A stretch of 64,000 nucleotides of DNA from Cyanobacteria bacterium FACHB-63 (lineage in GTDB: Bacteria; Cyanobacteriota; Cyanobacteriia; Leptolyngbyales; Leptolyngbyaceae), in contig JACJNX010000061.1 in the NCBI GenBank assembly GCA_014695255.1, forward strand, positions 62,001 to 126,000, written 5' to 3'. Made by a program: the position numbers and the translations under genes. The notes under the pieces are model-generated. The model was given only the letters and a program-made list of their open reading frames with translations, did not search any database and was not told the DNA's origin. Shown here in pieces: positions 47,601-56,083 of the stretch. Every line of letters starts with the position of its first letter. Within the stretch, counting starts at the first letter, position 1.

Positions 47601-50424
47601 GGATATGCAAACAGGGACGCTCCTCTGGTCAGCAGGACAGTTCACCATTTTGGGACTACAGCCTGATGAGGATAAGCCTAGCTACGAACTTTGGGCAAGC
47701 CGGGTTTATCCAGATGACTTGGCAGAAGCGGAGACAAAGTGGCAACAAGCGATCGAGGAGCGAACAGAGTACCATCACGAATATCGCTTGCGCTTGCCAG
47801 ATGGCTCGGTTCACTGGGTCGAAGCGAGAGGGCAGTTCTCTTATGATGCTCAAGGACAGCCTAAGCACTCGATTGGCGTTGTGATTGACATTACAGAGCG
47901 CAAGCAAGCAGAAGAAACCTTGCATCAAACTCTACAAAAGCTCAATTTCCATGTCGAAAACACTCCCATGGCAGTCGTGGAATGGGACTATAACTTTCGA
48001 GTCATTCGGTGGTCTGCTGGTGCAGAACGCATTTTGGGTTGGAAAGCTGAAGAAATACTGGGTAAATCTTTAACTGAGATTCCGTTTGTCTTTGAAGAAG
48101 ACCTAGAACCAGTTGCCGATGTGTGTCAACGGTTGGTTTATGGTGAGGAACCACATATTTTCTCGTATAACCGCAATTACACAAAAGATCGCAACGTGGT
48201 GCATTGCGAGTGGTATAACTCCAGCCTGAGAGACAAATCGGGACGGATGCTTTCGGTATTGTCGCTGGTGTTGGATGTTACGCAGCGGAAGCAAGCCGAG
48301 CAGGAACGGGAGCAATTGTTAGAGCGCGAACGCCTTGCTCGCTCCCAATCCGAAGCGGCACAACAGCAATTGGCGGTGATCTTTGAAACATCTCCGGTTG
48401 GCTTAGCCTTATTAGATGCCGAGCAACGATTTAGTGCGATTAATGAAGCCTTAGCTGAAATTAATGGACTAACCCGTGAACAGCATTTAGGCTATTCAGT
48501 CCCAGATCTGTTTGGTCAGTCCGATGCCAGATTAGTCGAAGTCTTTCACCAAATCTACTCAACCGGAGATCCCTTCATTTCACCGAACTTTGCAGTGAAT
48601 GTTCCTGGACGGAACGATCGTCGTCCCGGTTACTACAACGTTTACTATTTGCCAACCGTCAACGCGAATCACCAGGTGGAAAGTGTTCTCATCTATGTGG
48701 TCGATGTGACGGAACGCGTTAGGTTAGAACGTGCCCAACAGTTTCTCTCCGAAGCCAGTGCAGTACTCGCCTCTTCTCTAGACTATCAAACAACCCTAGA
48801 GCGCGTTGCTCAGTTGACTGTCCCAGAACTTGCCGATTGGTGTACCGTTCACATCGTTGAGGAAGATGGCACCATAGACCAGATTGCCGTTGCCCACATC
48901 GACCCTGCCAAACTGGAGTGGGCGCATCAGCTGCAAGAGAAGTATCCACTAGACCCGAACGCTGCTCGTGGTGCAGCCTTAACTCTGAGAACGGGACTAC
49001 CGGATTTCGTGGCGGAGATTCCGGATGAACTGCTCGTTCAAGCCGCCCGCGATCCTGAGCATTTAGAGATCCTACGACAGGTCGGCTTCAGTTCCGTCAT
49101 GGCTGTACCCTTGCGAACTCAGGCACGAATTATTGGAGTCATTTCCTTTATCTCGGCTGAATCTGGACGACGGTACACTGCGGTAGATCTGCAATTTGCT
49201 GAGGAATTGGCGCATCGTGCCTCGTTAGCGATCGACAATGCCCAGCTCTATGAAGCCGCTCAACGCGATCGTGCCAAAGCCGAAGCTGCTAACCGAATCA
49301 AAGACGAGTTTCTGGCAGTCCTGTCCCATGAATTGCGAACACCGCTCAATCCCATTCTGGGTTGGACAAGGATGTTACGCACGAAGCACCTGAACGCGAC
49401 CAAAACTGACCAAGCGTTGGACACGATCGAACGCAATGCGAAATTGCAAGCGCAATTGATCGAAGACTTGCTCGATGTTTCCCGCATCCTCCAAGGAAAA
49501 ATGTCCTTAAACATTGCGCCCGTGAATCTAGCAACCACTATTGAAGCGGCTCTAGAAACCGTCCGCCTAGCGGCTGAAGCGAAACAGCTTCAGATTCAAA
49601 CTACCCTGTCCCCTTCAGGCAGCATCTTAGGCGACACAAACCGGCTTCAACAGGTTGTTTGGAATCTCCTGTCTAATGCCGTGAAGTTCACGTCCTCTGG
49701 CGGGAGGGTCGAGGTGTGCTTAGAGCAAGTTGGTACTTATGCTCAAATTCAAGTGAAAGATACGGGAAAAGGCATTCATCCAGAGTTTCTCCCCCACGTA
49801 TTTGACTACTTCCGCCAGGAAGACGGCGGCACCACCCGACAATTTGGGGGTTTGGGTTTGGGGCTGGCGATCGTGCGTCAGTTGGTGGAGCTGCATGGAG
49901 GAAGCGTTTGGGCAGAGAGCCTAGGACCTGATCTAGGCGCAACTTTTGTCGTCCGTCTGCCCTTAAACCGGATGGAGCAGGCACCCGCTTCGGAGATTGA
50001 GAATCCAGAAGCTGCGGTAGATTTGACCGGAATTCGCGTATTGGTGGTAGATGATGAAGCGGACATGCGCGAGTTGGCATCATTCATCTTGACCGAAGCA
50101 GGTGCACAAGTGACAACAGCAAGTTCGGCAACAGAGACACTGTTTCTCTTGAATCAATCAGTTCCCGACCTCCTGTTATGTGATATTGGTATGCCAGAGA
50201 TGAATGGCTATTCTCTAATTCAGCAAATTAGAAAGGGGTCACCGGAGCAAGGAGGCACCCTCAAAGCGATCGCTCTAACTGCTTACGCTGGAGAGGTCAA
50301 TCAGCAACAAGCCTTAGCCGCAGGGTTTCAAATGCACCTCTCGAAGCCCGTTGAACCGGAGGAATTGGTAAAAGCAGTCTCATCACTCATTGCGACAAAT
50401 TCGTCGCGCATAATATCCCTCTAG
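44680..50424 (+). CDS. Multi-PAS/GAF hybrid histidine kinase with RHH-like N-terminus
   Basis: 1914 residues, no membrane segment. The N-terminus (KQRVSISLTYTAWRSLDKEAQKRGISRSEVIEHFARNLE) resembles a ribbon-helix-helix/CopG DNA-binding unit. A coiled coil follows, then PAS domains at roughly 115, 240, 380, 510, 650, 960, 1088 and 1230, with GAF domains at ~795-940 and ~1360-1520. The kinase core has the phospho-His in LSHELRTPLNPIL (~1550), then HATPase N/G boxes (NLLSNAVKF, DTGKGI, GLGLGLAIVRQL), and a receiver (~1786-1905) with DD in LVVDDEADM, Asp in LLLCDIGMPEMNG and Lys in LSKPVE. It signals by autophosphorylation and probable transfer to its own receiver. The stimuli are unknown. Confidence 0.93.
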   Translation: MKRDATGKFVQNWNSEAKQRVSISLTYTAWRSLDKEAQKRGISRSEVIEHFARNLEAERSNESSGADAPVALIQNQILEQQQEIAALQGQKQELEARLEQALNTIAQTAERKVTTILESITDAFVAFDRNWHYTYVNQAAAQILHKTPEELLSKHVWNDVFPELVGGVAYQAMHQAVAEQVPVTWEEFGQPVQCWLEANAYPSAEGIAVYFRNVTERKQAEAEREQLLQALETERAKFEAVLHQMPAGVFIADVSGKLLLANEQARQIVKYGFEDSRELEEYAPVTPFEAFRSNGEIYASDEYPLARSLRSGEIIIREEMELRQEDGSYTVISVNSSPILDKQERILAAVAVFQDITERKQTETLLRQQTEALENQQKWLEAVLDLMPTPTVFIEPETARVTFSNRIANELAGGDLPKDKSLDEYSDAYYCTDATGNRIPAERMPAVLIARGKRLENYEMNWYTPGGIRSTLCWGETLPAMHGHPTIGIGMFQDVTRLKQTEEHLRQTEERLQLALASAEMIAWDIDFKTNQVVCSPNALEIFGMDVGTADAFRAMIHPDDRPPVRQALEQAIASDHSFSQEYRVMRSDDTILWLKSQGRVYLDEAGHATRMLGVSVNITERKQIEAERDRLLEQEQASRRLAEKERQRLRDILIQVPAMFAVLSGPDHVFELANSKFLTISGRTEDILGKTAREVFPEMEGQGYFEIHDRVYQTGEIIREDECLSRWEPDRNGNLVEGFFNLVFLPLRDIDGCIDSILIHGIEVTAQVQAREQAEVLLQELQHKERQQQFLIELNDAIRALQHSEEIMWQVVSSTGQHFNVTRCTYGEIDPTQEYVIVDRDYCNGVISVVGSHPMNSFGSDIIAALKQGKTVVVEDVDHDPRTIGSGAAAFDAIQTKSLLCVPLVKAGRFEALLVLHHVAPRQWTAEEVALLERIAEKTWLAVERSRAEAELRESEAHLQLALKVGRMGTWDWDMQTGTLLWSAGQFTILGLQPDEDKPSYELWASRVYPDDLAEAETKWQQAIEERTEYHHEYRLRLPDGSVHWVEARGQFSYDAQGQPKHSIGVVIDITERKQAEETLHQTLQKLNFHVENTPMAVVEWDYNFRVIRWSAGAERILGWKAEEILGKSLTEIPFVFEEDLEPVADVCQRLVYGEEPHIFSYNRNYTKDRNVVHCEWYNSSLRDKSGRMLSVLSLVLDVTQRKQAEQEREQLLERERLARSQSEAAQQQLAVIFETSPVGLALLDAEQRFSAINEALAEINGLTREQHLGYSVPDLFGQSDARLVEVFHQIYSTGDPFISPNFAVNVPGRNDRRPGYYNVYYLPTVNANHQVESVLIYVVDVTERVRLERAQQFLSEASAVLASSLDYQTTLERVAQLTVPELADWCTVHIVEEDGTIDQIAVAHIDPAKLEWAHQLQEKYPLDPNAARGAALTLRTGLPDFVAEIPDELLVQAARDPEHLEILRQVGFSSVMAVPLRTQARIIGVISFISAESGRRYTAVDLQFAEELAHRASLAIDNAQLYEAAQRDRAKAEAANRIKDEFLAVLSHELRTPLNPILGWTRMLRTKHLNATKTDQALDTIERNAKLQAQLIEDLLDVSRILQGKMSLNIAPVNLATTIEAALETVRLAAEAKQLQIQTTLSPSGSILGDTNRLQQVVWNLLSNAVKFTSSGGRVEVCLEQVGTYAQIQVKDTGKGIHPEFLPHVFDYFRQEDGGTTRQFGGLGLGLAIVRQLVELHGGSVWAESLGPDLGATFVVRLPLNRMEQAPASEIENPEAAVDLTGIRVLVVDDEADMRELASFILTEAGAQVTTASSATETLFLLNQSVPDLLLCDIGMPEMNGYSLIQQIRKGSPEQGGTLKAIALTAYAGEVNQQQALAAGFQMHLSKPVEPEELVKAVSSLIATNSSRIISL

Positions 50425-50588
50425 AAACACTGAACCGAGTGCCGAAGACATTGCCTGATCCGTCAATTACTCGAAGACGCTCGATTTCTTAGCATCTCGA
50501 TTTTAGATCGCCTAATTTTGGCAATGGTACACACTTAAGTTTGAGGCAAGCCACTGCACTCTGGAATGATGTGCAGCAAACCAGATGA
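50425..50588 (+). pseudogene. Decayed 3' remnant of a second radC
   Basis: Directly after the kinase stop codon, the DNA matches the 3' end of radC (44150-44318): NTEPSAEDI, then IRQLLEDARFLSISILDRLIL and GNGTHLSLRQATALWNDVQQTR, spread over different frames because of an in-frame stop and frameshifts. In the intact gene the same run reads [54 protein letters not shown]. The remnant ends at a TGA at 50586-50588. It is not functional. Confidence 0.9.
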
Positions 50589-50620
50589 ACCGTGTATACA
50601 CAGCTTTTGCATACACGGTT
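50588..50620. terminator. Hairpin downstream of psaK
   Basis: AACCGTGTAT (50588-50597) pairs with ATACACGGTT (50611-50620). It lies 9 bases beyond the psaK stop. There is no T run on the psaK strand, so intrinsic termination is uncertain. Confidence 0.45.
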
Positions 50621-50629
50621 CCCCTCTAC

Positions 50630-50896
50630 CTACAAAACGCCAGCGTTACTAAGTCCAAGAATTACACCTGCGCCAATCACATGTCCCAAGCTCATTGTTC
50701 CAAGCAGTTCGGGAAATCCAAAGCCTTCAAACAAGGCGGGCGACTCTAACGGTAATTTCGGACCCACGCCGCGATTTTTGATCGCAAAACGTCCGATCGC
50801 AACCGAAAACAAACAGCACAGCGTCATGACCAAGCCAACCATCGGTGTCCATTCAACGGTTCGGGGCATTACGGCAAGTAGTGTTGAGTAAAGCAA
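50630..50896 (-). CDS. psaK: Photosystem I reaction-centre subunit PsaK
   Basis: 88 residues, two membrane segments. TVEWTPMVGLVMTLCCLFSVAIGRFAI...GPKLPLESPALFEGFGFPELLGTMSLGHVIGAGVILGLSNAGVL is PsaK. The start is set at the TTG at 50896, with AGGAG at 50904-50908 (7 bases away); an ATG at 50866 would remove part of the N-terminal leader. The longer open frame to 50974 lacks such a site. PsaK sits at the edge of PSI and helps attach light-harvesting partners. It lies 92 bases downstream of the amidase operon. Confidence 0.92.
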   Translation of the reverse strand: MLYSTLLAVMPRTVEWTPMVGLVMTLCCLFSVAIGRFAIKNRGVGPKLPLESPALFEGFGFPELLGTMSLGHVIGAGVILGLSNAGVL

Positions 50897-50988
50897 CGTT
50901 TTTCTCCTGAATCTTGCTAAGTCGAAACAATTCACAAGATCCATAGATACCCGTTCGCTGAATTCTCTGATCAAGATTGTTGAAAGAG

Positions 50989-52371
50989 TTAACGATCGAC
51001 CACCGGAGCCTCAACGATTCCCTTCGCCTCTAACTCTGCCGCAACCCGCAACACTCGCGCTTCTTGATAGGGAGCCGCGATGATCTGTACGCCGATCGGG
51101 AGTCCCGATCGCTTGACCGGAACCGAAACGATCGGCAATCCGATAAACGACAGCGGTTGAGTAAACATTCCTAAATTCGGACGCACTAACATTTCTTGCC
51201 CGTCTAAGGTCATGGTTTGCTGTCCGATGCGGGGTGCAACACAGGGAGTCGCCGGAGCCAAAATAATATCGACTTCTTGAAAAATTTCTCGCACTTGCTC
51301 GCGAAACCACTGCCGGAATCGCTGCGCTTGTACGTACCAGTGTCCCGGCACTAATGCCCCTGCAAGCAGTCGATCGCGCACGGCAAAGTCAAAATCCTGC
51401 GGTCGGGTGCGTAGCTCCTCAAAATGCAAGTTTGCGCCTTCCGTTGCCGTAATCACGAAGGCTGCGGCTCGTGCTTGCCCGGGTGCGGATAAGGTGACAC
51501 GACGAGTCACACCTAACGCTTGTGCAACTTGTTCGACAGCAGCAAACACCTCTGGCTCGGCACCTTTAGCAAAATAGTCATCCGCGATCGCAATTCTCAA
51601 TCCGTCGCTACCTTTATTAAGTTCCGGCAAGCAAAATTCTGGCGATCGCACTGTACAAACCGGATCGCTCGGATCAGGCCCTTGCATCACGTCAAAGAGT
51701 AGGGCAATATCTCGCACTGATCGGGCAAACGGCCCGACATGATCCAAACTGCTCACAAATGGATAGGCTCCCGCTCTCGATAGCCGTCCATACGTTGGCT
51801 TCAGCCCAAAGATGCCACAAAACGATGCAGGAACCCGGATCGAACCGTTCGTATCCGACCCCAAGCTAAAGGGAACTAATCCGGCAGCGATCGCGGCGGC
51901 TGATCCGCCGGATGATCCGCCTGCGCTGCGATCGAGATCGTGCGGATTGCGAGTTGCGCCATAATGCGCGTTCTCAGTGGTGAAACCGTAAGCAAATTCA
52001 TCCATGTTGAGCGCCCCAACCAAGACGGCCCCCGCTTCCTTCAGGCGTTTAATCAAGGTGGCATCTTGAGTGGCTGGAGGCTTCTCTGCATTAATTTTGG
52101 AGCCTGCAAAGGTTGGAATCCCTGCAACATCGAACAGATCTTTCACTGCAAAAGGAACCCCTGCCAGTGCACCGGGATCTTCTCCTGCGGCAATTTTCTG
52201 ATCGATGCGATCGGCAGCTTCCAACGCCGATTCGGATAAAACCGTCGTAAAGCAGTTGTAGGTTTGGTTGTGTTCTGCAATTTGAGCGAGGGCTGCTGCT
52301 GTCACCGATTTAGCGGTGACTTCTCGATTGCGGACGACGATCGCGGTTTGAGTCGCGTCAGGAATGTTCAT
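50989..52371 (-). CDS. AtzE-like amidase
   Basis: 460 residues of the amidase-signature family. Ser-cisSer-Lys triad: K77 in [11 protein letters not shown]153 in [13 protein letters not shown] and the nucleophile S177 in [12 protein letters not shown]. The sequence fits AtzE-type amidohydrolases. Its ATG overlaps the stop of the 58-residue AtzG-like gene (ATGA), so the two are translationally coupled. Known AtzE/AtzG pairs hydrolyse 1-carboxybiuret. The substrate in this organism is unproven; a GatA role is unlikely because no gatB/gatC is adjacent. Confidence 0.9.
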   Translation of the reverse strand: MNIPDATQTAIVVRNREVTAKSVTAAALAQIAEHNQTYNCFTTVLSESALEAADRIDQKIAAGEDPGALAGVPFAVKDLFDVAGIPTFAGSKINAEKPPATQDATLIKRLKEAGAVLVGALNMDEFAYGFTTENAHYGATRNPHDLDRSAGGSSGGSAAAIAAGLVPFSLGSDTNGSIRVPASFCGIFGLKPTYGRLSRAGAYPFVSSLDHVGPFARSVRDIALLFDVMQGPDPSDPVCTVRSPEFCLPELNKGSDGLRIAIADDYFAKGAEPEVFAAVEQVAQALGVTRRVTLSAPGQARAAAFVITATEGANLHFEELRTRPQDFDFAVRDRLLAGALVPGHWYVQAQRFRQWFREQVREIFQEVDIILAPATPCVAPRIGQQTMTLDGQEMLVRPNLGMFTQPLSFIGLPIVSVPVKRSGLPIGVQIIAAPYQEARVLRVAAELEAKGIVEAPVVDR

Positions 52372-52544
52372 GGTTCAAATACCGGAGCGGCTTCGATTTC
52401 TTCGGGTAACGAAAACTCTAGCACCAACTGCGCGACCGTGTGAATGCGTTCCATATTTGCGATCACATTTTCGCGGTACTCCGATGGAATCGGCAGACCA
52501 ACTGCTTCAGCCATGATTTCGACAAATTCGCTTGCATTGTTCAT
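52368..52544 (-). CDS. AtzG-like small subunit (DUF4089 type)
   Basis: 58 residues: MNNASEFVEIMAEAVGLPIP, then SEYRENVIANMERIHTVAQL and [18 protein letters not shown]. The length, the helical VGLPIPSEYRENV motif and the position fit AtzG, the partner that stabilises AtzE. It follows the upstream gene without a gap (stop 52545, start 52544) and overlaps the amidase start. Confidence 0.85.
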   Translation of the reverse strand: MNNASEFVEIMAEAVGLPIPSEYRENVIANMERIHTVAQLVLEFSLPEEIEAAPVFEP

Positions 52545-52928
52545 TTACTTGCTCTCGATATAAGCTCTCCAACCACCGTACTGGGTGATTTCGACCTGAC
52601 CTTCGCACAAAAACGGCTCGCCCAGTACCCCTAGAACTTCTGTACCGTCTGCGAGCCGAACTTTTCCAATACACAATCCGGGTGGCTCTTGCGCCAATAA
52701 AGTCGCCAATCCACTTGCCGGAACCGCCCACACTTCAACCGAGATCGCGACTCCGCCTTCTTTCACTTTCAGCATCGCCGGATGACGATCGTGAATTGAC
52801 CAAATCCGATAGCTCGGTTCCGTCTGATCCTCACGCAAAAACTGAGCGTTCAGCACCAATAAATTTGGATTCAGTTCTAAGCCGCGCATCAATGTTCCAT
52901 TGACTGCCAACTGTACCGCGCCTTCCAT
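52545..52928 (-). CDS. Stand-alone allophanate-hydrolase C-terminal-like (GGCT-fold) protein
   Basis: 127 residues. VNGTLMRGLELNPNL...YRIWSIHDRHPAMLKV...VEVWAVPASGLATLLAQEPPGLCIGKVRLADG...GVLGEPFLCEGQVEITQYGGWRAYI matches the C-terminal domain of allophanate hydrolase (AtzF), here encoded alone. It is the first gene of a three-gene operon with the AtzG-like and amidase genes. Together they could act on small urea-type compounds such as allophanate or carboxybiuret; this is inference. Confidence 0.85.
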   Translation of the reverse strand: MEGAVQLAVNGTLMRGLELNPNLLVLNAQFLREDQTEPSYRIWSIHDRHPAMLKVKEGGVAISVEVWAVPASGLATLLAQEPPGLCIGKVRLADGTEVLGVLGEPFLCEGQVEITQYGGWRAYIESK

Positions 52929-52937
52929 AGAGTCATA

Positions 52938-53378
52938 CTAAGCTTGTCTCAAATAGTGTACAAGCGCGTGTAACCCCAAACGGTAGCTATCGGCTCCAAA
53001 TCCGCTAATCTGTCCGATCGCAACGGGTGCAATGTAGGAATGTTGCCGAAATTCTTCTCGTTTATGAATATTGCTTAGGTGGATCTCAACCGTCGGGAGA
53101 TTGACCGCCGCGATCGCATCCCGAATTGCCACGCTAGTATGAGTATACGCGCCTGGATTGATTAAAATTCCTTGGTGTTCCCCAAGCGCTGCTTGAATCG
53201 CGTCCACTAGAACACCTTCATGATTAGATTGCAGGACCGCAAGTTCAACCTGTAGTGATCGAGCTTCTTGCTTCAGGCGCTGATTAATTTCTTCCAACGT
53301 AACCACACCGTAAACTCCAGGCTCTCTTTTACCTAGAAGATTAAGGTTTGGTCCGTGGAGAACCAAAATACTGCTCAA
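52938..53378 (-). CDS. aroQ: Type II 3-dehydroquinate dehydratase
   Basis: 146 residues. Third step of the shikimate pathway. N-terminal [20 protein letters not shown] (active-site Arg18 and Tyr23), [16 protein letters not shown], and [21 protein letters not shown] with the catalytic His. It ends 9 bases upstream of the allophanate-hydrolase-C-like gene, so it may lead the same transcript. Confidence 0.97.
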   Translation of the reverse strand: MSSILVLHGPNLNLLGKREPGVYGVVTLEEINQRLKQEARSLQVELAVLQSNHEGVLVDAIQAALGEHQGILINPGAYTHTSVAIRDAIAAVNLPTVEIHLSNIHKREEFRQHSYIAPVAIGQISGFGADSYRLGLHALVHYLRQA

Positions 53379-53405
53379 ACTGTTTGCCCCGACGTGGATG
53401 TAGGA

Positions 53406-53543
53406 CTAACGGTGACGATCGCGGACTGGAACTGGAATTGGAATGAGTTCCGCTTCTGGCTCTTCATCAGGACCCATCAGAGTTTCGATCACACGTCGCG
53501 CCCATTCTTTGAGCTTTTCCAATACCTTTTCAATATAATCCAT
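53406..53543 (-). CDS. 45-residue conserved-looking small protein
   Basis: MDYIEKVLEKLKEWARRVIE, TLMGPDEEPEAE, LIPIPVPVRDRHR. An amphipathic basic helix (~1-23) is followed by an acidic linker and a Pro-Ile-Pro-Val-Pro tail. A possible ribosome site lies upstream. It is 27 bases upstream of aroQ on the same strand and could be an undescribed small gene. Function unknown. Confidence 0.65.
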   Translation of the reverse strand: MDYIEKVLEKLKEWARRVIETLMGPDEEPEAELIPIPVPVRDRHR

Positions 53544-53807
53544 CGGTCAGACGGCTCCTTTGATTGGGTTTAAGGGTACTAAAGTCAGAAGTACCTAAGC
53601 ACTCTCTAATTTTAGCAAGGAGTTTTTCCAAACCATGACTCCCAAGTTAGGAAGTCAGTATTCATTCATCATACCGAAAGATAGATTAAAATCAAGCGAC
53701 AAAACTTAGGCTCGTGTAAAGAAGGGTTGGAACGGGCATTGCGCCACGCTTCGCAAGGCGGGCAATCCGATCTACTGCGATTCTAGAAGTGATTTAATCT
53801 ACGACAC

Positions 53808-55055
53808 TTAAGCACGGTTTAACAGTTTGCGTCGAAGCTGATCGAGCGCACTGCAAGCACTCACTTGACGCACCCAATCGCGCCCACGATCGCCAAACAG
53901 ATAGCGCTGACTGGTTGCACCTTCTGAGTTTGCCAAGCCAATATAAACAAGCCCTACAGGTTTTTCGTCGCTGCCACCTCCAGGTCCGGCAACGCCTGTA
54001 ATGCTAACGCCCCAGGTTGTGCCAAGGCACGATCGCACTCCGGCTGCCATTTGTTCTGCCACGATCGCGCTCACGGCTCCTTCAGTGGCGATCGCCTTTG
54101 AATCAACGCCTAAAATCCGTTCTTTAACGGAGTTATCGTAAGAAATCACACCGCCCCAGAAGTACGCTGAACTCCCAGAAACGCGGGTCAGCATTTGCCC
54201 TAAACCGCCTCCGGTACAGGATTCTGCAACGCCCAAAGTGGCTTGACGCTCTTTCAGAAGTTCACCCACCACCGATGCCAGCGAATCTTCATCGGCTCCA
54301 TAACAATCAATGCCTGCGATCGCCCGCAATTGCTGTTCAACAGGTGCAATTAAATCTTGAGCGGCTTGCTCTGAGGCTGCTTTGGCTGAAATTCGGAGTT
54401 TGACTTCACCGTAGTTCGCGTAAGGTGCAACGGTCGGATTCTGTAAATCGAAGAATGTACCGACTTTCTCAGCCAGAGCCGATTCCGAAATTCCCCAAAA
54501 GCGCAAAGTGCGGCTGACAATCGTCTCTTTTCCCCAGCCTTGCTGTCTGAGATACGGAACCGCAATTTCATGCCACATCCGCTTCATTTCAGTGGGTACG
54601 CCCGGAAAGGTAAGGATTGTCAGGTTCGGGCGTGGCTGCCAAATCATGCCGGGAGCGCTGCCGATCGGGTTATACAAAATCTCCGCGCCTTCGGGAATGA
54701 GCGCTTGCTTGCGGTTGTTGTCGGTCATCATGCGACCGCGTTGAGCGAATTTTGCGGCAATGTCTTCAACAATCTCGGCTTTTTCAATCAGCGGCACTGA
54801 GAAAAAGTCTGCGATCGTTTCGGTCGTCAAATCGTCCGGGGTGGGACCTAATCCGCCTGTAAACACCAGCAAATTGGCGCGATCGCTGGCAATTTGAATC
54901 GCTTGCTTTAAGCGCTCCGGGTTATCCCCAACCACGGTTTGAAAATAGTGAGGAATTCCGAGTTCAGCAAACTGTTGAGCGAGAAACTGAGCATTCGAGT
55001 TGAGAATATTCCCTAACAGTAGTTCAGTTCCAACGCTGATAATTTCCGCATTCAT
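53808..55055 (-). CDS. cinA: CinA-family protein
   Basis: 415 residues from the ATG at 55055 (MNAEIISVGTELLLGN). It combines a MoCF-like N-terminal domain (VFTGGLGPTPDDLTTETIADFF) with a C-terminal nicotinamide-nucleotide amidase domain (LGVAESCTGGGLGQMLT, GVAGPGGGSDEKPVGLVYIG). The protein recycles NMN to NaMN and also hydrolyses ADP-ribose. The frame is open up to 55169, but that would cover the upstream gene; the chosen start overlaps its stop by ATGA. Confidence 0.95.
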   Translation of the reverse strand: MNAEIISVGTELLLGNILNSNAQFLAQQFAELGIPHYFQTVVGDNPERLKQAIQIASDRANLLVFTGGLGPTPDDLTTETIADFFSVPLIEKAEIVEDIAAKFAQRGRMMTDNNRKQALIPEGAEILYNPIGSAPGMIWQPRPNLTILTFPGVPTEMKRMWHEIAVPYLRQQGWGKETIVSRTLRFWGISESALAEKVGTFFDLQNPTVAPYANYGEVKLRISAKAASEQAAQDLIAPVEQQLRAIAGIDCYGADEDSLASVVGELLKERQATLGVAESCTGGGLGQMLTRVSGSSAYFWGGVISYDNSVKERILGVDSKAIATEGAVSAIVAEQMAAGVRSCLGTTWGVSITGVAGPGGGSDEKPVGLVYIGLANSEGATSQRYLFGDRGRDWVRQVSACSALDQLRRKLLNRA

Positions 55056-56083
55056 CTTGCTGTCCGCCATACTTGCCAACTGGTTACGCTCAAGATGACA
55101 GTCGCGGCGATCGCATATCCCACTCCGCTCGGCATCCCGGAGACTGCCATCGCTAAACTTCCCGCCCACAAAGTCAGCGAATAGATAAACAGCACCGCTA
55201 AACGCTGTGACAACCCAGCTTTCAGCAATCGGTGATGCAGGTGACGCTTATCGGCAACAAACGGGGATTTGCCGCGACGAATACGATCAAAGATCACGGC
55301 TGACATATCCAAAATGGGCACTGCCAAAATCACATACGGAAGCAGGACGGCAACGGTAGTCACGCTCTTCACTAAACCAATCACGCCCACGCCCGCTAGC
55401 ATAAAGCCGATAAAATACGCACCTCCATCACCCATAAAAATCTGAGCCGGGTTGAAGTTGTAGCGCAAAAATCCGAAGGTCGCTCCTGCAAGTGCCGCCG
55501 CAAATAGCGCTGCTTGGGGCTGCTGCATAAATAAGCAAGTCCAGAACATGACAAAGGCAGCGATTCCTGAAACGCCTGCTGCGAGTCCATCGAGTCCATC
55601 AATCCAGTTAATCGCGTTTGCCATGCCGACGAGCCAGATGACGGTAATTGGCAAACTTGCCCATTCTGGAAGTGAAACCAGTCCAGCGATCGGATTGGTT
55701 AAGAAATCAATCTGCACTCCCGACTCCCAAGCTAAGCCCGCAACCACTACCTGCAAAACTAATCGAGTTTTGGGAGACAGATTGAACAAATCATCCGCCA
55801 GTCCAATCAAAAAGAAGGCAATCCCGCCGATCGCCAAGCCCCAAACTTCTGATTCTTTCGTTGGTTTGAGCAGTCCAAATCCACCTGCCCACCAAACGAT
55901 TAATAGAGCAATCACCACTCCCAGAAACATCGCCACGCCGCCGAGTCGAACCATCGGTCGTTGATGAACTTTGCGGTGATTTGGCTGATCCACCAATCCT
56001 ACGCGCTTACCAAAACGGTTAATGATTGGGGTTGCAACGAGAACAACCAGGAATGAAATCAGAAATGCGGCAAAAAACGGCAT
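55052..56083 (-). CDS. WecA/MraY-like polyprenyl-phosphate glycosyl-1-phosphate transferase
   Basis: 343 residues with about 10 membrane segments. LADDLFNLSPKTRLVLQ, NAINWIDGLDGLAAGVS, MGDGGAYFIGFML and KRHLHHRLLKAGLSQR are the family's cytoplasmic loops (Asp-rich Mg2+ site and HHR-type motif). It transfers a sugar-1-phosphate, probably GlcNAc-1-P, to undecaprenyl phosphate to start a surface polysaccharide. Translational coupling with cinA through ATGA. Confidence 0.9.
   Translation of the reverse strand: MPFFAAFLISFLVVLVATPIINRFGKRVGLVDQPNHRKVHQRPMVRLGGVAMFLGVVIALLIVWWAGGFGLLKPTKESEVWGLAIGGIAFFLIGLADDLFNLSPKTRLVLQVVVAGLAWESGVQIDFLTNPIAGLVSLPEWASLPITVIWLVGMANAINWIDGLDGLAAGVSGIAAFVMFWTCLFMQQPQAALFAAALAGATFGFLRYNFNPAQIFMGDGGAYFIGFMLAGVGVIGLVKSVTTVAVLLPYVILAVPILDMSAVIFDRIRRGKSPFVADKRHLHHRLLKAGLSQRLAVLFIYSLTLWAGSLAMAVSGMPSGVGYAIAATVILSVTSWQVWRTAR

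Noticed and set aside
47486-47884. Second frame of 132 codons inside the big kinase gene
   Set aside because: The kinase frame gives continuous PAS/GAF motifs through this stretch; the alternative frame gives none.
55548-55964. Plus-strand frame of 138 codons opposite the WecA/MraY-like gene
   Set aside because: The minus-strand frame carries the full set of family loops. The plus frame is Thr/Pro/Ile-rich antisense sequence.
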